Source of the DNA: Anisus vortex
Lineage: Eukaryota > Mollusca > Gastropoda > Planorbidae
Direction of reading: 5' to 3'
Length of the DNA stretch: 64,000 nt
Assembly: GCA_949126835.1 (NCBI GenBank)
Contig: OX421500.1
Location: forward strand, 29,491,991-29,555,990
Program-made: the position numbers and the translations under genes
Notes under the pieces: generated by a model
Database searches by the model: none
Told to the model about the DNA's origin: nothing
Seen by the model: the letters and a program-made list of their open reading frames with translations, nothing else
Part shown: positions 36,380 through 47,989 of the stretch, one piece after another
How the letters are laid out: each line of letters opens with the position of its first letter
Position numbering within the stretch: position 1 is the first letter of the stretch

Positions 36380-37357
36380 ATGAACTACTCTAAAGAAGAT
36401 TTGTTAGATGTCACTGATGCCAATTTTCAAGCTTTTAATATGTTACTAAATTGTGCTGTAACATTTCTACTGTGTATGTTGGGGATTTGTGGAAACATAT
36501 TAAATATACTTGTTTTATCTCAACATGGTATGAAGAACACAACAAACTTAATTCTTTTCTATCTTGCTATATCTGACTTGATATTTTCTTCTCTTACAGC
36601 ACTATATCATATTCCTGATATCGTTGCTTTTTTTAACAAATATTTGACTCTTACATTGAATTCATTATATTACCAAATTTTTGACCCAACTCGAATTTTA
36701 TGTATATTTACCAGCACTTATTTTATAACAATGTTATCTTTGGAAAGAATGATTGCTGTATGTTTTCCATTTTATGTCGCGAGGATTATTACACAATTTA
36801 GAATTAACTGTTTAGACGTGTTTATTATATGTTTACTTGCAGCATTTGTATTTCCTTTATACGGTATTGGTTTTTTAAAATATGGAATATATGATAATGT
36901 AACAGTAATACGAAGATATTCAACAAAGTGGTTTAAAGAGAATGACTTCATTAAGAATTATTTTTTCAGTGTATTTGTGAACATTTATTCAATGTTTATC
37001 CCCATTGTCATTGTAATCATTTGCTCAATTAGGACAATAATGAGTATAACAACATCATCTAAAACCGTGGGGAATATTTCAGTTAATGCAATGTACAAAG
37101 AAATTAGATCTGTCAAAACAAGCTTATTTCATTCAACATGGTTAATTATTGTTATTTTGGTTCCGTCGGGACTTATTGAAACCGCACTGTGGATTAATAC
37201 GCCCTTGTTTCATATGACTAAAAAAGCTCTTTCGGTTTTAATTGACGCAGAACAAATTCTTTACGTTATAAATTATTCGTTTAACTTTATTCTTTATGTA
37301 ACATTAAGTCCAAAATTTAAACGCACCTTTAAGAATTTGTTTAAAATAAAAGTGTAA
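36380..37357 (+). CDS. Divergent class A-type 7TM receptor (receptor 2)
   Basis: A 325-residue single-exon receptor from the ATG at 36380. The frame is open further upstream, but that stretch contains a poly-T and ACAG acceptor about 36 bases before the ATG, so it looks like an intron end. TM1 has GICGN (N39), TM2 LAISDLIF (D66), TM3 ends LERMIAVCFPF (E122-R123), TM5 has P208, TM6 has LVPSG in place of CWxP, and TM7 has NFILY (N302-Y306). The residue where the TM3 cysteine normally sits is Y, and ECL2 has no cysteine. The C-tail is about 18 residues. It shares HGMKxTTNLIL and STYFxTxLxxERMIAVCFPF with receptor 1 in opposite orientation 21 kb away, so the two are paralogues. The ligand is unknown; peptide or chemosensory use is inferred. 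Confidence 0.88.
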   Translation: MNYSKEDLLDVTDANFQAFNMLLNCAVTFLLCMLGICGNILNILVLSQHGMKNTTNLILFYLAISDLIFSSLTALYHIPDIVAFFNKYLTLTLNSLYYQIFDPTRILCIFTSTYFITMLSLERMIAVCFPFYVARIITQFRINCLDVFIICLLAAFVFPLYGIGFLKYGIYDNVTVIRRYSTKWFKENDFIKNYFFSVFVNIYSMFIPIVIVIICSIRTIMSITTSSKTVGNISVNAMYKEIRSVKTSLFHSTWLIIVILVPSGLIETALWINTPLFHMTKKALSVLIDAEQILYVINYSFNFILYVTLSPKFKRTFKNLFKIKV

Positions 37358-37423
37358 TAGCGATTTATTACAACTAACATGGTAGTCATGTTCAATTTGT
37401 ACTTATAATATAATGCTATAGAT

Positions 37424-37787
37424 CAGGGGTCGGGAACCTTTTTGTCTTAGAGAGCCATGGATACCACATATTTTAAAAAGTAATTCCGTGAGAGCCATAC
37501 ATTATGTTAAAAACTAAAAATTCAAGGAAATGTGTGCATTTTGTGTAGCCTAATTTCAACACTGAAAAAGTACAATAATTATGTCTCTGAATTATTCTCA
37601 TGCTGAGCTGCAGTAGACCTTAGCTCATTTGTAGAATGAAATATTGATATGCAATTAATATGTAGGCCTACTAATTATGTAGATCAAAAAGTCATGTTTT
37701 CTTAATAATCTAACATTTGTTTGCGAGCCAGATGCAGCCATCAAAAGAGCCACATCTGGCTCGCGAGCCATGGGTTCCCGACCCCTG
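37424..37787. mobile_element. hAT MITE (364 bp) with perfect 8 bp target duplication
   Basis: The ends are CAGGGGTCGGGAACC and, inverted, GGGTTCCCGACCCCTG. The target duplication CTATAGAT is at 37416-37423 and 37788-37795. GAGAGCCA and GCGAGCCA subterminal words are typical of Charlie-like hAT elements. No transposase. It sits 66 bp after the receptor 2 stop. Confidence 0.95.
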
Positions 37788-38549
37788 CTATAGATCATGC
37801 GCGTTATTATAGTGTATATTGAATAAATAATTTGTTTTGTAACATTTAAAAATCTCTTTTAAAACACAGTTTAGAACTTGAGATAAATAACATAATTGTA
37901 TCAATGCGTTATATTTCATCTCGTTTCTATTAAATTAAATGTTGCTTTGGAAAACTATATCGACATTTTAAAACATTTTCTTATATTATATTTTAATAAT
38001 TATTAGATCTATAGCTTTCATATCGTTGTAGTTTGTGAAATGACTAGCCGGTATGTGCCCGGTCCTCCGAACCGGCTAAAAGTTATGTTTACATACACTC
38101 TAACTACTCAGGCAGTTATAATGAGATTGCCCGCATGACCTACGACACGAATTTAAACGTGAGGTAATTTTTTATTTGCCCGCTACAACATGAATTACCC
38201 GTTAAAATCATTACTCATCACCCATTATAACAATTACAAAATTGCCCGCTATAGATTACGACGCAAATTAAAACATGAATATATTTTGTTCTATTCATTG
38301 ATAAAGAACATTCGACAGTACTTTTTTTTTTTTAATGATTGTTTGATATATTTTTTTACGATAAACATTAAGTGGCAGACCTATGTTGTGTTGTTTTTGT
38401 TTATTTGCTATTTATTTATTTTTTGTTGATTTGGAAGCAAACTTAGAATTAAATTTTCTATTCAACATGTAAAACAATAACAAATGAAACCCATATAAAA
38501 TAATGTTTATAAAATGTATACGACACGAATTAAAACTTTAAAAAGTTAG

Positions 38550-38758
38550 TTCCGGCAATTTGAACATTGCCCGGCAAATTAAACATTGCCCGGTAATTTA
38601 AACATTGCCCGGTAATTTAAAAATTGCCCGGTAATTTAAACATTGCCCGGTATTATAAACATTGCCCGGTAATTTAAACATTGCCCGGTAATTTAAACAT
38701 TGCCCGGTATTATAAACATTGCCCGGTAATTTAAACATTGCCCGGTAATTTAAACAAT
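38550..38758. repeat. 19 bp minisatellite in unit 1
   Basis: Period-19 word TAATTTAAACATTGCCCGG with TATTATAAACATTGCCCGG variants, about 11 copies. Confidence 0.92.
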
Positions 38759-39364
38759 GGCCGTTACCAAGGCGATAAGCCTAAAGGTGCCCAGTTCTCG
38801 GAACTGGATAAAATAACCCATGGAGTTATAAGCAATAGTCTTAAGCGGGGAGAAAGTATTTTCCGGTAACTGAAACCATTTAAATATTGCATTCTACAAA
38901 TTACGACGCAAATTAAAACAAAGTTTTGTTCCCTTCTTAAACGCATAAATACGCAAAATTTGATGACGCCATATAATTATAAGCTTAAATATAGAGTGTA
39001 ACCAGGACCACTGCGTTTAAATAAGCTTACTAAGGCGTCGGTATTACTTCCCGAAACAGAAAAAAAATACTATATCTATTTGCTTTTGTCCTATGTTTGT
39101 CAAGTTTTAAATTATTAATTAGCTTTAAGTCATGTATTCACAGTGTAAAGTATTAAAGTAGTGATAGATTAAGAAAATCAACTACAGTATTGGTAGTGTA
39201 AAGAATTTATGTTGTTTACGGCACGTAGACAATTTAAACATGAAGAAAATTTGTTCCCGTCATTGAGTTGAGATAAAAATCCATGCACATAAATTGATGA
39301 CGTCAATTTAAACATGAATGATAAATGTCCCTTCATTGCTATAAAATCCATGCGCAAAGATTGA

Positions 39365-39430
39365 TGACGTCATAAAAATAATCTCAGCGCATCCTTTTTT
39401 TTCTAACTTTGTGACGAAAAACTATAAAAA
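39365..39430 (+). promoter_or_regulatory. CRE palindrome plus TATA box (representative, unit 1)
   Basis: TGACGTCA (39365-39372) is followed 50 bp later by TATAAAAAG (39423 onward), and the pair recurs in all five units. This looks like a CREB/ATF-responsive Pol II core promoter. Function is inferred from motif and spacing only. Confidence 0.4.
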
Positions 39431-39662
39431 GTTGTACTGGCAAAGACAATGTGAATCAAAAGTTGTGTTTTTTTCGCGTTTTTTGACCAAACTGACCACT
39501 GCGGTCATTCTAATTTTTTTTAAACCTTGACAGTGTTCACCACCGTAACGCAAAGAATATTTGTAGAAAATTTCACGTTTTTATGTCCAGTATTTAAAAA
39601 GATTATGCGGTATGTACATACATACATACATACATATTCCTTTTGAGATTTATATATATACA

Positions 39663-41279
39663 AGCCGGTATGTGCCCGGTCCTCCGAACCGGCTAAAAGT
39701 TATGTTTACATACACTCTAACTACTCAGGCAGTTATAATGAGATTGCCCGCATGACCTACGACACGAATTTAAACGTGAGGTAATTTTTTATCTGTCCGC
39801 TACATCATGAATTACCCGTTAAAATCATTACTCATCACCCATTATAACAATTACAAAATTGCCCGCTATAAATTACGACGCAAATTAAAAAATGAATATA
39901 TTTTGTTCTATTCATTGATAAAGAACATTCGACAGTACTTTTTTTTTTTTTATGATTGTTTGATATATTTTTTTACGACAAACATTAAGTCGCAGACCTA
40001 TGTTGTGTTGTTTTTAATTATTTGCTATTTATTTATTTATTGTTGCTTTGGAAGCAAACTTAGAATTAAATTTTCTATTCAACATGTAAAACAATAACAA
40101 ATGAAACCCATATAAAATAATGTTTATAAAACGTATACGACACGAATTAAAACTTTAAAAAGTTAGTTCCGGCAATTTGAACATTGCCCGGCAAATTAAA
40201 CATTGCCCGGTAATTTAAACATTGCCCGGTAATTTAAAAATTGCCCGGTAATTTAAACATTGCCCGGTATTATAAACATTGCCCGGTAATTTAAACATTG
40301 CCCGGTAATTTAAACATTGCCCGGTATTATAAACATTGCCCGGTAATTTAAACATTGCCCGGTAATTTAAACAATGGCCGTTACCAAGGCGATAAGCCTA
40401 AAGGTGCCCAGTTCTCGGAACTGGATAAAATAACCCATGGAGTTATAAGCAATAGTCTTAAGCGGGGAGAAAGTATTTTCCTGTAACTGAAACCATTTAA
40501 ATATTGCATTCTACAAATTACGACGCAAATTAAAACAAAGTTTTGTTCCCTTCTTAAACGCATAAATACGCAAAATTTGATGACGCCATATAATTATAAG
40601 CTTAAATATAGAGTGTAACCAGGACCACTGCGTTTAAATAAGCTTACTAAGGCGTCGGTATTACTTCCCGAAACAGAAAAAAAATACTATATCTATTTGC
40701 TTTTGTCCTATGTTTGTCAAGTTTTAAATTATTAATTAGCTTTAAGTCATGTATTCACAGTGTAAAGTATTAAAGTAGTGATAGATTAAGAAAATCAACT
40801 ACAGTATTGGTAGTGTAAAGAATTTATGTTGTTTACGGCACGTAGACAATTTAAACATGAAGAAAATTTGTTCCCGTCATTGAGTTGAGATAAAAATCCA
40901 TGCACATAAATTGATGACGTCAATTTAAACATGAATGATAAATGTCCCTTCATTGCTATAAAATCCATGCGCAAAGATTGATGACGTCATAAAAATAATC
41001 TCAGCGCATCCTTTTTTTTCTAACTTTGTGACGAAAAACTATAAAAAGTTGTACTGGCAAAGACAATGTGAATCAAAAATTGTGTTTTTTTCGCGTTTTT
41101 TGACCAAACTGACCACTGCGGTCATTCTAATTTTTTTTAAACCTTGACAGTGTTCACCGCCGTAACGCAAAGAATATTTGTAGCAAATTTCACGTTTTTA
41201 TGTCCAGTATTTAAAAAGATTATGCGGTATGTACATACATACATACATACATATTCCTTTTGAGATTTATATATATACA
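39663..41279. repeat. Array unit 2 (type A)
   Basis: As unit 1, with few differences over 1617 bp. Minisatellite at about 40167-40375; TGACGTCA at 40915-40922 and 40982-40989; TATAAAAA at 41040-41047. Confidence 0.9.
40167..40375. repeat. 19 bp minisatellite in unit 2
   Basis: Same word, same order of variants and same copy number as in unit 1, showing that units 1 and 2 were copied as a whole. Confidence 0.92.
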
Positions 41280-43288
41280 AGCCGGTATGTGCCCGGTCCT
41301 CCGAACCGGCTAAAAGTTATGTTTACATACACTCTAACTACTCAGGCAGTTATAATGAGATTGCCCGCATGACCTACGACACGAATTTAAACGTGAGGTA
41401 ATTTTTTATTTGTCCGCTACATCATGAATTACCCGTTAAAATCATTACTCATCACCCATTATAACAATTACAAAATTGCCCGCTATAAATTACGACGCAA
41501 ATTAAAAAATGAATATATTTTGTTCTATTCATTGATAAAGAACATTCGACATTACTTTTTTTTTTTTTATGATTGTTTGATATATTTTTTTACGACAAAC
41601 ATTAAGTCGCAGACCTATGTTGTGTTGTTTTTAATTATTTGCTATTTATTTATTTATTGTTGCTTTGGAAGCAAACTTAGAATTAAATTTTCTATTCAAC
41701 ATGTAAAACAATAACAAATGAAACCCATATGAAATAATGTTTATAAAACGTATAAGACATGAATTAAAACTTTAAAAAGTTGGTCCGGCAAATTTAAACA
41801 TTGCCCGGCAATATAAAAATTTCCCGCTACATAGTTTATAAGACGTATACGATACAAATTAAAACTTTAAAACGTTGAGCGCGGCAATTTAAACATTGCC
41901 TGGCAATTGAAAAATTTCCCGCTACAAAGTTTATAAGACGTATACACAGAATAGGTATAGAACAGAATGCACAATCCCTATATACGCACTCACTAAAAGT
42001 TACCATTTTTCGCAATGCAGCGGTCGCTAGAGACGCTACTATAGTAATATGAGAAATGATATCTACGTCTGCCATAAATATATACAATATATATAGGGCC
42101 TATATTATCTTTCATTATAGGCTTACTTTTATATAAATTTGACTTAATTACCCATTTTGTTTTGAACATTATATGATTAGGCCAATATGATGTAAAAATA
42201 TTTATTACCCGGTACTGATTTGAAAAAAAAATGGCTTAGACGTAGCTCGGTACCGGTAACTAAATTGCTGCGGCTACCGGTACATAAATATATATACTTT
42301 TTAAACCAAAATAAACTTTTAAAATTATGAAGGGAAATAGGCATATAATTCATAATGAGTTAATATGAGGTTGTTTATGCTGTTGTTTATCCTTTATGGA
42401 GTCAGGAAAGCCGTGCAGTTTGACATGCTCTTTTTTACGATAATCAGTCGTTTTCGCATCATTGTTGTAGTTTATTACACAACCGTTTATGCACATTTTG
42501 CCTGAAATATTAGCTTTGGGTGTTCGAACTTGTAGATTTGAAGAAAAGGACGTTGTAGGCTAAATAAGCATAAATATAGAGTGTAACCAGGACCGCTGCG
42601 TTTAAATAAGCTTAGTATGGCGTCGGTATTACTGCCCAAAACAGAAATAAAATGCGATTGCGCATTCTGTTTTATACCTATTCTGTGGACATATACAACA
42701 TGAATAAAAACGTGAAGGAATTTTGTATTTGCCAGATACAACGTAAGATACCCATTAAAACCATTAATCATTACCCATTATAACAATTCAAAAATATCCC
42801 ACTATAAATTACGACGCAAATTAAAACGTGAAAATATTTTGTTCTATTCATTCATAAAGTACATTAGCAAAGGTTGAAGCAAAGTTAATTTTAAATGAAT
42901 ACGCAAAATTTGATGACGTCATAACGAAAAGCCGGCTAGCTATTTCCGCGCAAACTTTGATGACGTCATCCTGAAAAAAATCTCAACGCCATCCTTTTTT
43001 TTTTTTTTTTAGCGCGATCGATCGAAAAACTATAAAAAGTTGGAACGGCAATTTTAACATGAACCCAAAATATGTCGTTTTATTCGCGTTTTTTGACCAA
43101 ACTGACCACTGCGATAATTTTAATTTTTTTAAAACCTTGACAGTGTTCACCGCCGTAACGCAAAGAATATTTGTAGCTAATTTCACGTTTTTATGTCCAG
43201 TATTTAAAAAGATTATGCGGTATGTACATACCCAGCCAGCCAGCCAGCCACATACATACATATTCCTTTTGAGATTTATATATATACT
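41280..43288. repeat. Array unit 3 (A/B mosaic)
   Basis: The first 500 bp match type A. From about 41800 it switches to module B (TTTCCCGCTACATAGTTTATA onward), which lacks the minisatellite, includes a short return to type A (about 42560-42655), and rejoins the common end. TGACGTCA at 42914-42921 and 42961-42968; TATAAAAA at 43031-43038. Confidence 0.9.
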
Positions 43289-45285
43289 AGCCGGTATGTG
43301 CCCGGTCCTTCGAACCGGCTAAAAGTTATGTTTACATACACTCCAACTACTCAGGCAGTTATAATGAGATTGCCCGCATGACCTACGACACGAATTTAAA
43401 CGTGAGGTAATTTTTTATTTGCCCGCTACAACATAAATTACCCGTTAAAATCATTACCCATTATAACAATTAAAAATTGTTCCGCTATAAATTACGACAC
43501 AAATTAAAACGTGAATATATTTTGTTCTATTCATTGATAAAGAACATTCGACAGTACTTTTTTTTTTTAATGATTGTTTGATATATTTTTTACGACAAAC
43601 ATTAAGTCGCAGACCTATGTTGTGTTGTTTTTGTTTATTTGCTATTTATATATTTATTGTTGCTTTGGAAGCAAACTTAGAATTAAATTTTCTATTCAAC
43701 ATGTAAAACAATAACAAACGAAACCCATATGAAATAATGTTTATAAAACGAATACGACACGAATTAAAATTTAAAAAGTTAGTTCCGGCAATTTGAACAT
43801 TGCCCGGCAAATTAAACATTGCCCGGTAATTTAAACATTGCCCGGTAATTTAAACATTGCCCGGTATTATAAGCATTGCCCGGTAATTTAAACATTGCCC
43901 GGTAATTTAAACATTGCCCGGTAATTTAAACATTGCCCGGTAATTTAAACCTTGCCCTGTAATTTAAACATTGCCCGGTAATTTAAACATTGCCCGGTAA
44001 TTTAAACATTGCCCGAAAATTTAAATATTGCCCGGTAATTTAAAAATTGCCCGGTAATTTAAACATTGCCCGGTAATTTAAACATTGCCCGGTATTATAA
44101 ACATTGCCCGGTAATTTAAACATTGCCCGGTAATTAAAAAATTGCCCGGTATTATAAACATTGCCCGGTAATATAAACATTGCCCAGAAATTTAAACATT
44201 GCCCGGTAATTTAAACATTGCCCGGTAATTTAAACATTGCCCGGTAATTTAAACATTGCCCGGTAATTTAAACATTGCCCGGTAATTTAAACATCGTCCG
44301 GTAATTTAAACATTGCACGGTATTATAAACATTGCCCGGTAATTTAAACATTGCCCGGTAATTTAAACAATGGCCGTTACCAAGGCGATAAGCCTAAAGG
44401 TGCCTAGTTCTCGGAACTGGATAAAATATCCCATGTAGTTATAAGCAATAGTCTTAAGCTGGGATAAAGTATTTTCCAGTAACTTAAACCATTTAATTAT
44501 TGCATTCTACAAATTACGACGCAAATAAAAACAAAATTTTGTTCCCGTCTTAAACGCATAAATACGCAAAATTTGATGACGCCATATACTTATAAGCTTA
44601 AATATAGAGTGTAACCAGGACCACTGCGTTTAAATAAGCTTACTAAGGCGTCGGTATTACTTCCCGAAACAGAAAAAAAATGCTAAATCTATTTGCTTTG
44701 TCCTATGTTTGTAAAGTTTTAAATTACTAATTAGCTTTAAGTCATGTATTCACAGTGTAAAGTATTAATAGTAGTGATAGATTAAGAAAATCAACTACAG
44801 TATTGGTAGTGTAAAGAATTTATGTTGTTTACGGCACGTAGACAATTTAAACATGAAGAAAATTTGTTCCCGTCATTGAGTTGAGATAATAAAATCCATG
44901 CACATAGTTTGATGACGTCAATTTAAACATGAATGAAAAATGTCCCTTCATCGCTAAAAAATCCATGCGCAAACTTTGATGACGTCATAAAAATAATCTC
45001 AGCGCATCCTTTTTTTTCTAACTTTGTGACGAAAAACTATAAAAAGTTGTACTGGCAAAGACAATGTGAATCAAAAGTTGTGTTTTTTTCGCGTTTTTTG
45101 ACCAAACTGACCACTGCGGTCATTTTAATTTTTTTAAAACCTTGACAGTGTTCACCGCCGTAACGCAAAGAATATTTGTAGCAAATTTCACGTTTTTATG
45201 TCCAGTATTTAAAAAGATTATGCGGTATGTACATACCCAGCCAGCCAGCCAGCCACATATTCCTTTTGAGATTTATATATATACA
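43289..45285. repeat. Array unit 4 (type A, expanded minisatellite)
   Basis: Type A with the 19 bp minisatellite enlarged to about 580 bp (43790-44372). The CATA end repeat is replaced by CCAGCCAGCC. TGACGTCA at 44913-44920 and 44980-44987; TATAAAAA at 45038-45045. Confidence 0.9.
43790..44372. repeat. 19 bp minisatellite in unit 4, expanded
   Basis: About 30 copies of the same word with scattered variants (for example CCCGAAAATTT and ATCGTCCGG). Confidence 0.92.
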
Positions 45286-47195
45286 AGCCGGTATGTGCCC
45301 GATTCTTCGAACGGGCTTTTTTTTAGTTTTGTTTTTGCAACATACATAAAGTAGTATGTTTTTTTTTTGTGGTCAGTATTTTTTTAATTTATTTTTGTTT
45401 TGCACACTTTATTATACACCAATTCAATATACAACTAAAAAGGAAAAACAAATAATAATAATTTTTTTTAATTTCTTTCTCAAAGTATGACCACTATGAT
45501 CGAATTTTGTGAGTTTATTGGGTAATTAAACTCTTTCTGTAAAACAGAACTCACATGTCTTTTAAAAAGTACTGTTAATTCGAAAATTATTGTTTGATAT
45601 ATTTTTTTGCTACAACATTAGTCGTAGATCAATATTTTTTTTTTTTTTTTTCTATTTTTTTTTGTTGGTGTTATTTGCTATTTATTTATTGTTGCTTTGG
45701 AAGCAAACTTAGAATTAAATTTTAAATTCAACAGGAAAAACAATAACAACTGAAACCGATATGAATCATAGTTTATACAACGTATACGACATGAATTAAA
45801 ACTTTCAAAAGTTGGTCCGGCAAATTTAAACATTGCCCGGCAATATAAAAATTTCCCGCTACATAGTTTATAAGACGTATACGATACAAATTAAAACTTT
45901 AAAACGTTGAGCTCGGCAATTTAAACATTGCCTGGCAATTGAAAAATTTCCCGCTACAAAGTTTATAAGACGTATACACAGAATAGGTATAGAACAGAAT
46001 GCACAATCCTTATATACGCAGTCACTAAAAGTTACCATTTTCCGCAATGCAGCGGTCGCTAGAGACGCTACTATAGTAAAATGAGAAATGATATCTACGT
46101 CTGCCATAAATATATACAATATGTTATAGGGCCTACATTATCTTTCATTATAGGCTTACTTTTATATAAATTTGACTTAATTACCCATTTTGTTTTGAAC
46201 ATTATATGATTAGGCCAATATGCTGTATAAATATTTTTATTGCCCGGTACTGATTTGAAAAAAAAATGGCTTAGACGTAGCTCGGTACCGGTAACTAAAT
46301 TGCTGCGGCTACCGGTACATAAATATATATACTTTTTAAACCAAAATAAACTTTTAAAATTATGAAGGGAAATAGGCATATAATTCATAATGAGTTAATA
46401 TGAGGTTGTTTATGCTGTTGTTTATCTTTTATGGAGTCAGGAAAGCCATGCAGTTTGACATGCTCTTTTTTACGATAATCAGTCGTTTTCGCATCATTGT
46501 TGTAGTTTATTACAATACCGTTTATGCACATTTTGCCTGAAATATTAGCTTTGGGTGTTCGAACTTGTAGATTTGAAGATTGCGCATTTTGTTTTATACC
46601 TATTCTGTGGACATATACAACACGAATAAAAACGTGAAGGAATTTTGTATTTGCCAGATACAACGTAAGATACCCATTAAAACCATTAATCATTACCCAT
46701 TATAACAATTTAAAAATATCCCGCTATAAATTACGACGCAAATTAAAACGTGAATATATTTTGTTCTATTCATTCATAAAGTACATTAGCAAAGGTTGAA
46801 GCAAAGTTAATTTTAAATGAATACGCAAAATTTGATGACGTCATAACGAAAAGCCGGCTAGCTATCTCTGCGCAAACTTTGATGACGTCATCCTGAAAAA
46901 AATCTCAACGCCATCCTTTTTTTTAATTTTTTTAGCGCGATCGATCGAAAAACTATAAAAAGTTGGAACGGCAATTTTAACATGAACCCAAAATATGTCG
47001 TTTTTTTCGCGTTTTTTGACCAAACTGACCACTGCGGTCATTTTAATTTTTTTAAAACCTTGACAGTGTTCACCGCCGTAACGCAAAGAATATTTGTAGC
47101 AAATTTCACGTTTTTATGTCCAGTATTTAAAAAGATTATGCGGTATGTACATACCCACATACATACATACATATTCCTTTTGAGATTTATATATA
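45286..47195. repeat. Array unit 5 (diverged head, module B)
   Basis: The head is degraded (GCCCGATTCTTCGAACGGGC). The first 500 bp are diverged and T-rich, and module B follows from about 45818. TGACGTCA at 46836-46843 and 46883-46890; TATAAAAA at 46954-46961. It ends in an ATATG microsatellite (47196-47225). Confidence 0.88.
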
Positions 47196-47412
47196 TGATA
47201 TGATATGATATGATATGATATGATGATGATTATATGTAGCTTATACAGGCTTGTTTTATTTTCCCCCGATCAACACCGGGCAAATTAGCTTTTAGTAATA
47301 TACTATAGTGTAAATAATGAAATATTTTATAAAATGAAATAAAATAATATTCTGAGGTATGCCTATTTCAAACTCAATTTGTACATAGAATAAATGTTAC
47401 TAGGTTTCACAA

Positions 47413-47651
47413 CAAGGCATGCCCTGAACTGGAACCCTGAGGGAAAACGGAAAAGAGGTCGACCGAGGAACACTTTGCGCAGAGATGTAGCAGCAGATAC
47501 CAAGGAATTTAGCCTTACTTGGGGGAAGCTGGTGAGACTGGCCCAGGAGAGAGATGCCTGGAGGACCCTTGATGGCGGCCTATGTCCTAGGAAGGACCAC
47601 AGACGTCGATAATCAGCGCCTGTTCCTCAAGGACGAGAAGGCAGAAGAAGA
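47413..47651 (+). mobile_element. LINE 3' fragment with 11 bp target duplication
   Basis: AGGTTTCACAA at 47402-47412 and 47652-47662 brackets the insert. It encodes ALNWNPEGKRKRGRPRNTLR and later TWGKLVRLAQERDAWRTL and GLCP, the classic C-terminal end of a mollusc LINE ORF2, then a GAA-rich tail. Only the last 70 or so residues remain, ending at TAA 47610-47612. Confidence 0.9.
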
Positions 47652-47662
47652 AGGTTTCACAA

Positions 47663-47989
47663 ACTATTTTTTTTTTAGATCCGGGAATAGTTAAAGTATA
47701 CAAATAAGGCAAAAGCTAAAAATGTGAATTTTAAGAAATTTATATCACTTTCCTTCGAGTTCATCCCAAAGGGGCGGTGAGGAGATCTTCCGGGGGGGGG
47801 GGGGGCGGAGGAATAAATTTGTTTGGGCAGTAGAGGGCCAAAAGGGCAAGCATGCGGTTCGAATTTAATTTGAATAAGGTCCGCAGGCAACATTCATGTT
47901 AAATATTATCTCGCTGTGTATTTGCACTTTGTGTGTATTTCGTATTGGTTAAAGCTATTTTTATTTTCTCATCTGGTAAGAATCAATAT
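47663..47989. other. Gene-free stretch with 14-base G run
   Basis: G run at 47792-47805; nothing else recognised. Confidence 0.4.

Larger units (their letters stand above)
38046..39662. repeat. Array unit 1 (type A)
   Basis: Hairpin-like head (7 bp arms at 38046-38052 and 38071-38077), a 19 bp minisatellite at about 38550-38758, TGACGTCA at 39298-39305 and 39365-39372, and TATAAAAA at 39423-39430. Nearly identical to unit 2 and the same length. Confidence 0.9.
38046..47195. repeat. Head-to-tail array of five 1.6-2.0 kb units
   Basis: Unit starts carry AGCCGGT...ACCGGCT at 38046, 39663, 41280 and 43289; at 45286 the arms are degraded. Spacings are 1617, 1617, 2009 and 1997, and the last unit is about 1910. 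Every unit ends with a CATA or CCAGCCAGCC microsatellite and TTTTGAGATTTATATATA. There is no long open frame. See the unit entries. Confidence 0.95.

Noticed and set aside
38190..41714. Repeated open frames of 79-96 residues starting MNYPLKS in array units
   Set aside because: Lengths differ through small changes in a poly-T tract and composition is low complexity. They are carried by the repeat rather than by selection for protein.
43059..47203. Recurring open frame starting MNPKYVV in the array units (43059, 46982) and its shorter versions
   Set aside because: The frame is disrupted in units 1 and 2, ends in microsatellite-encoded residues, and its conservation follows from the DNA repeat. 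Coding is possible but unsupported.
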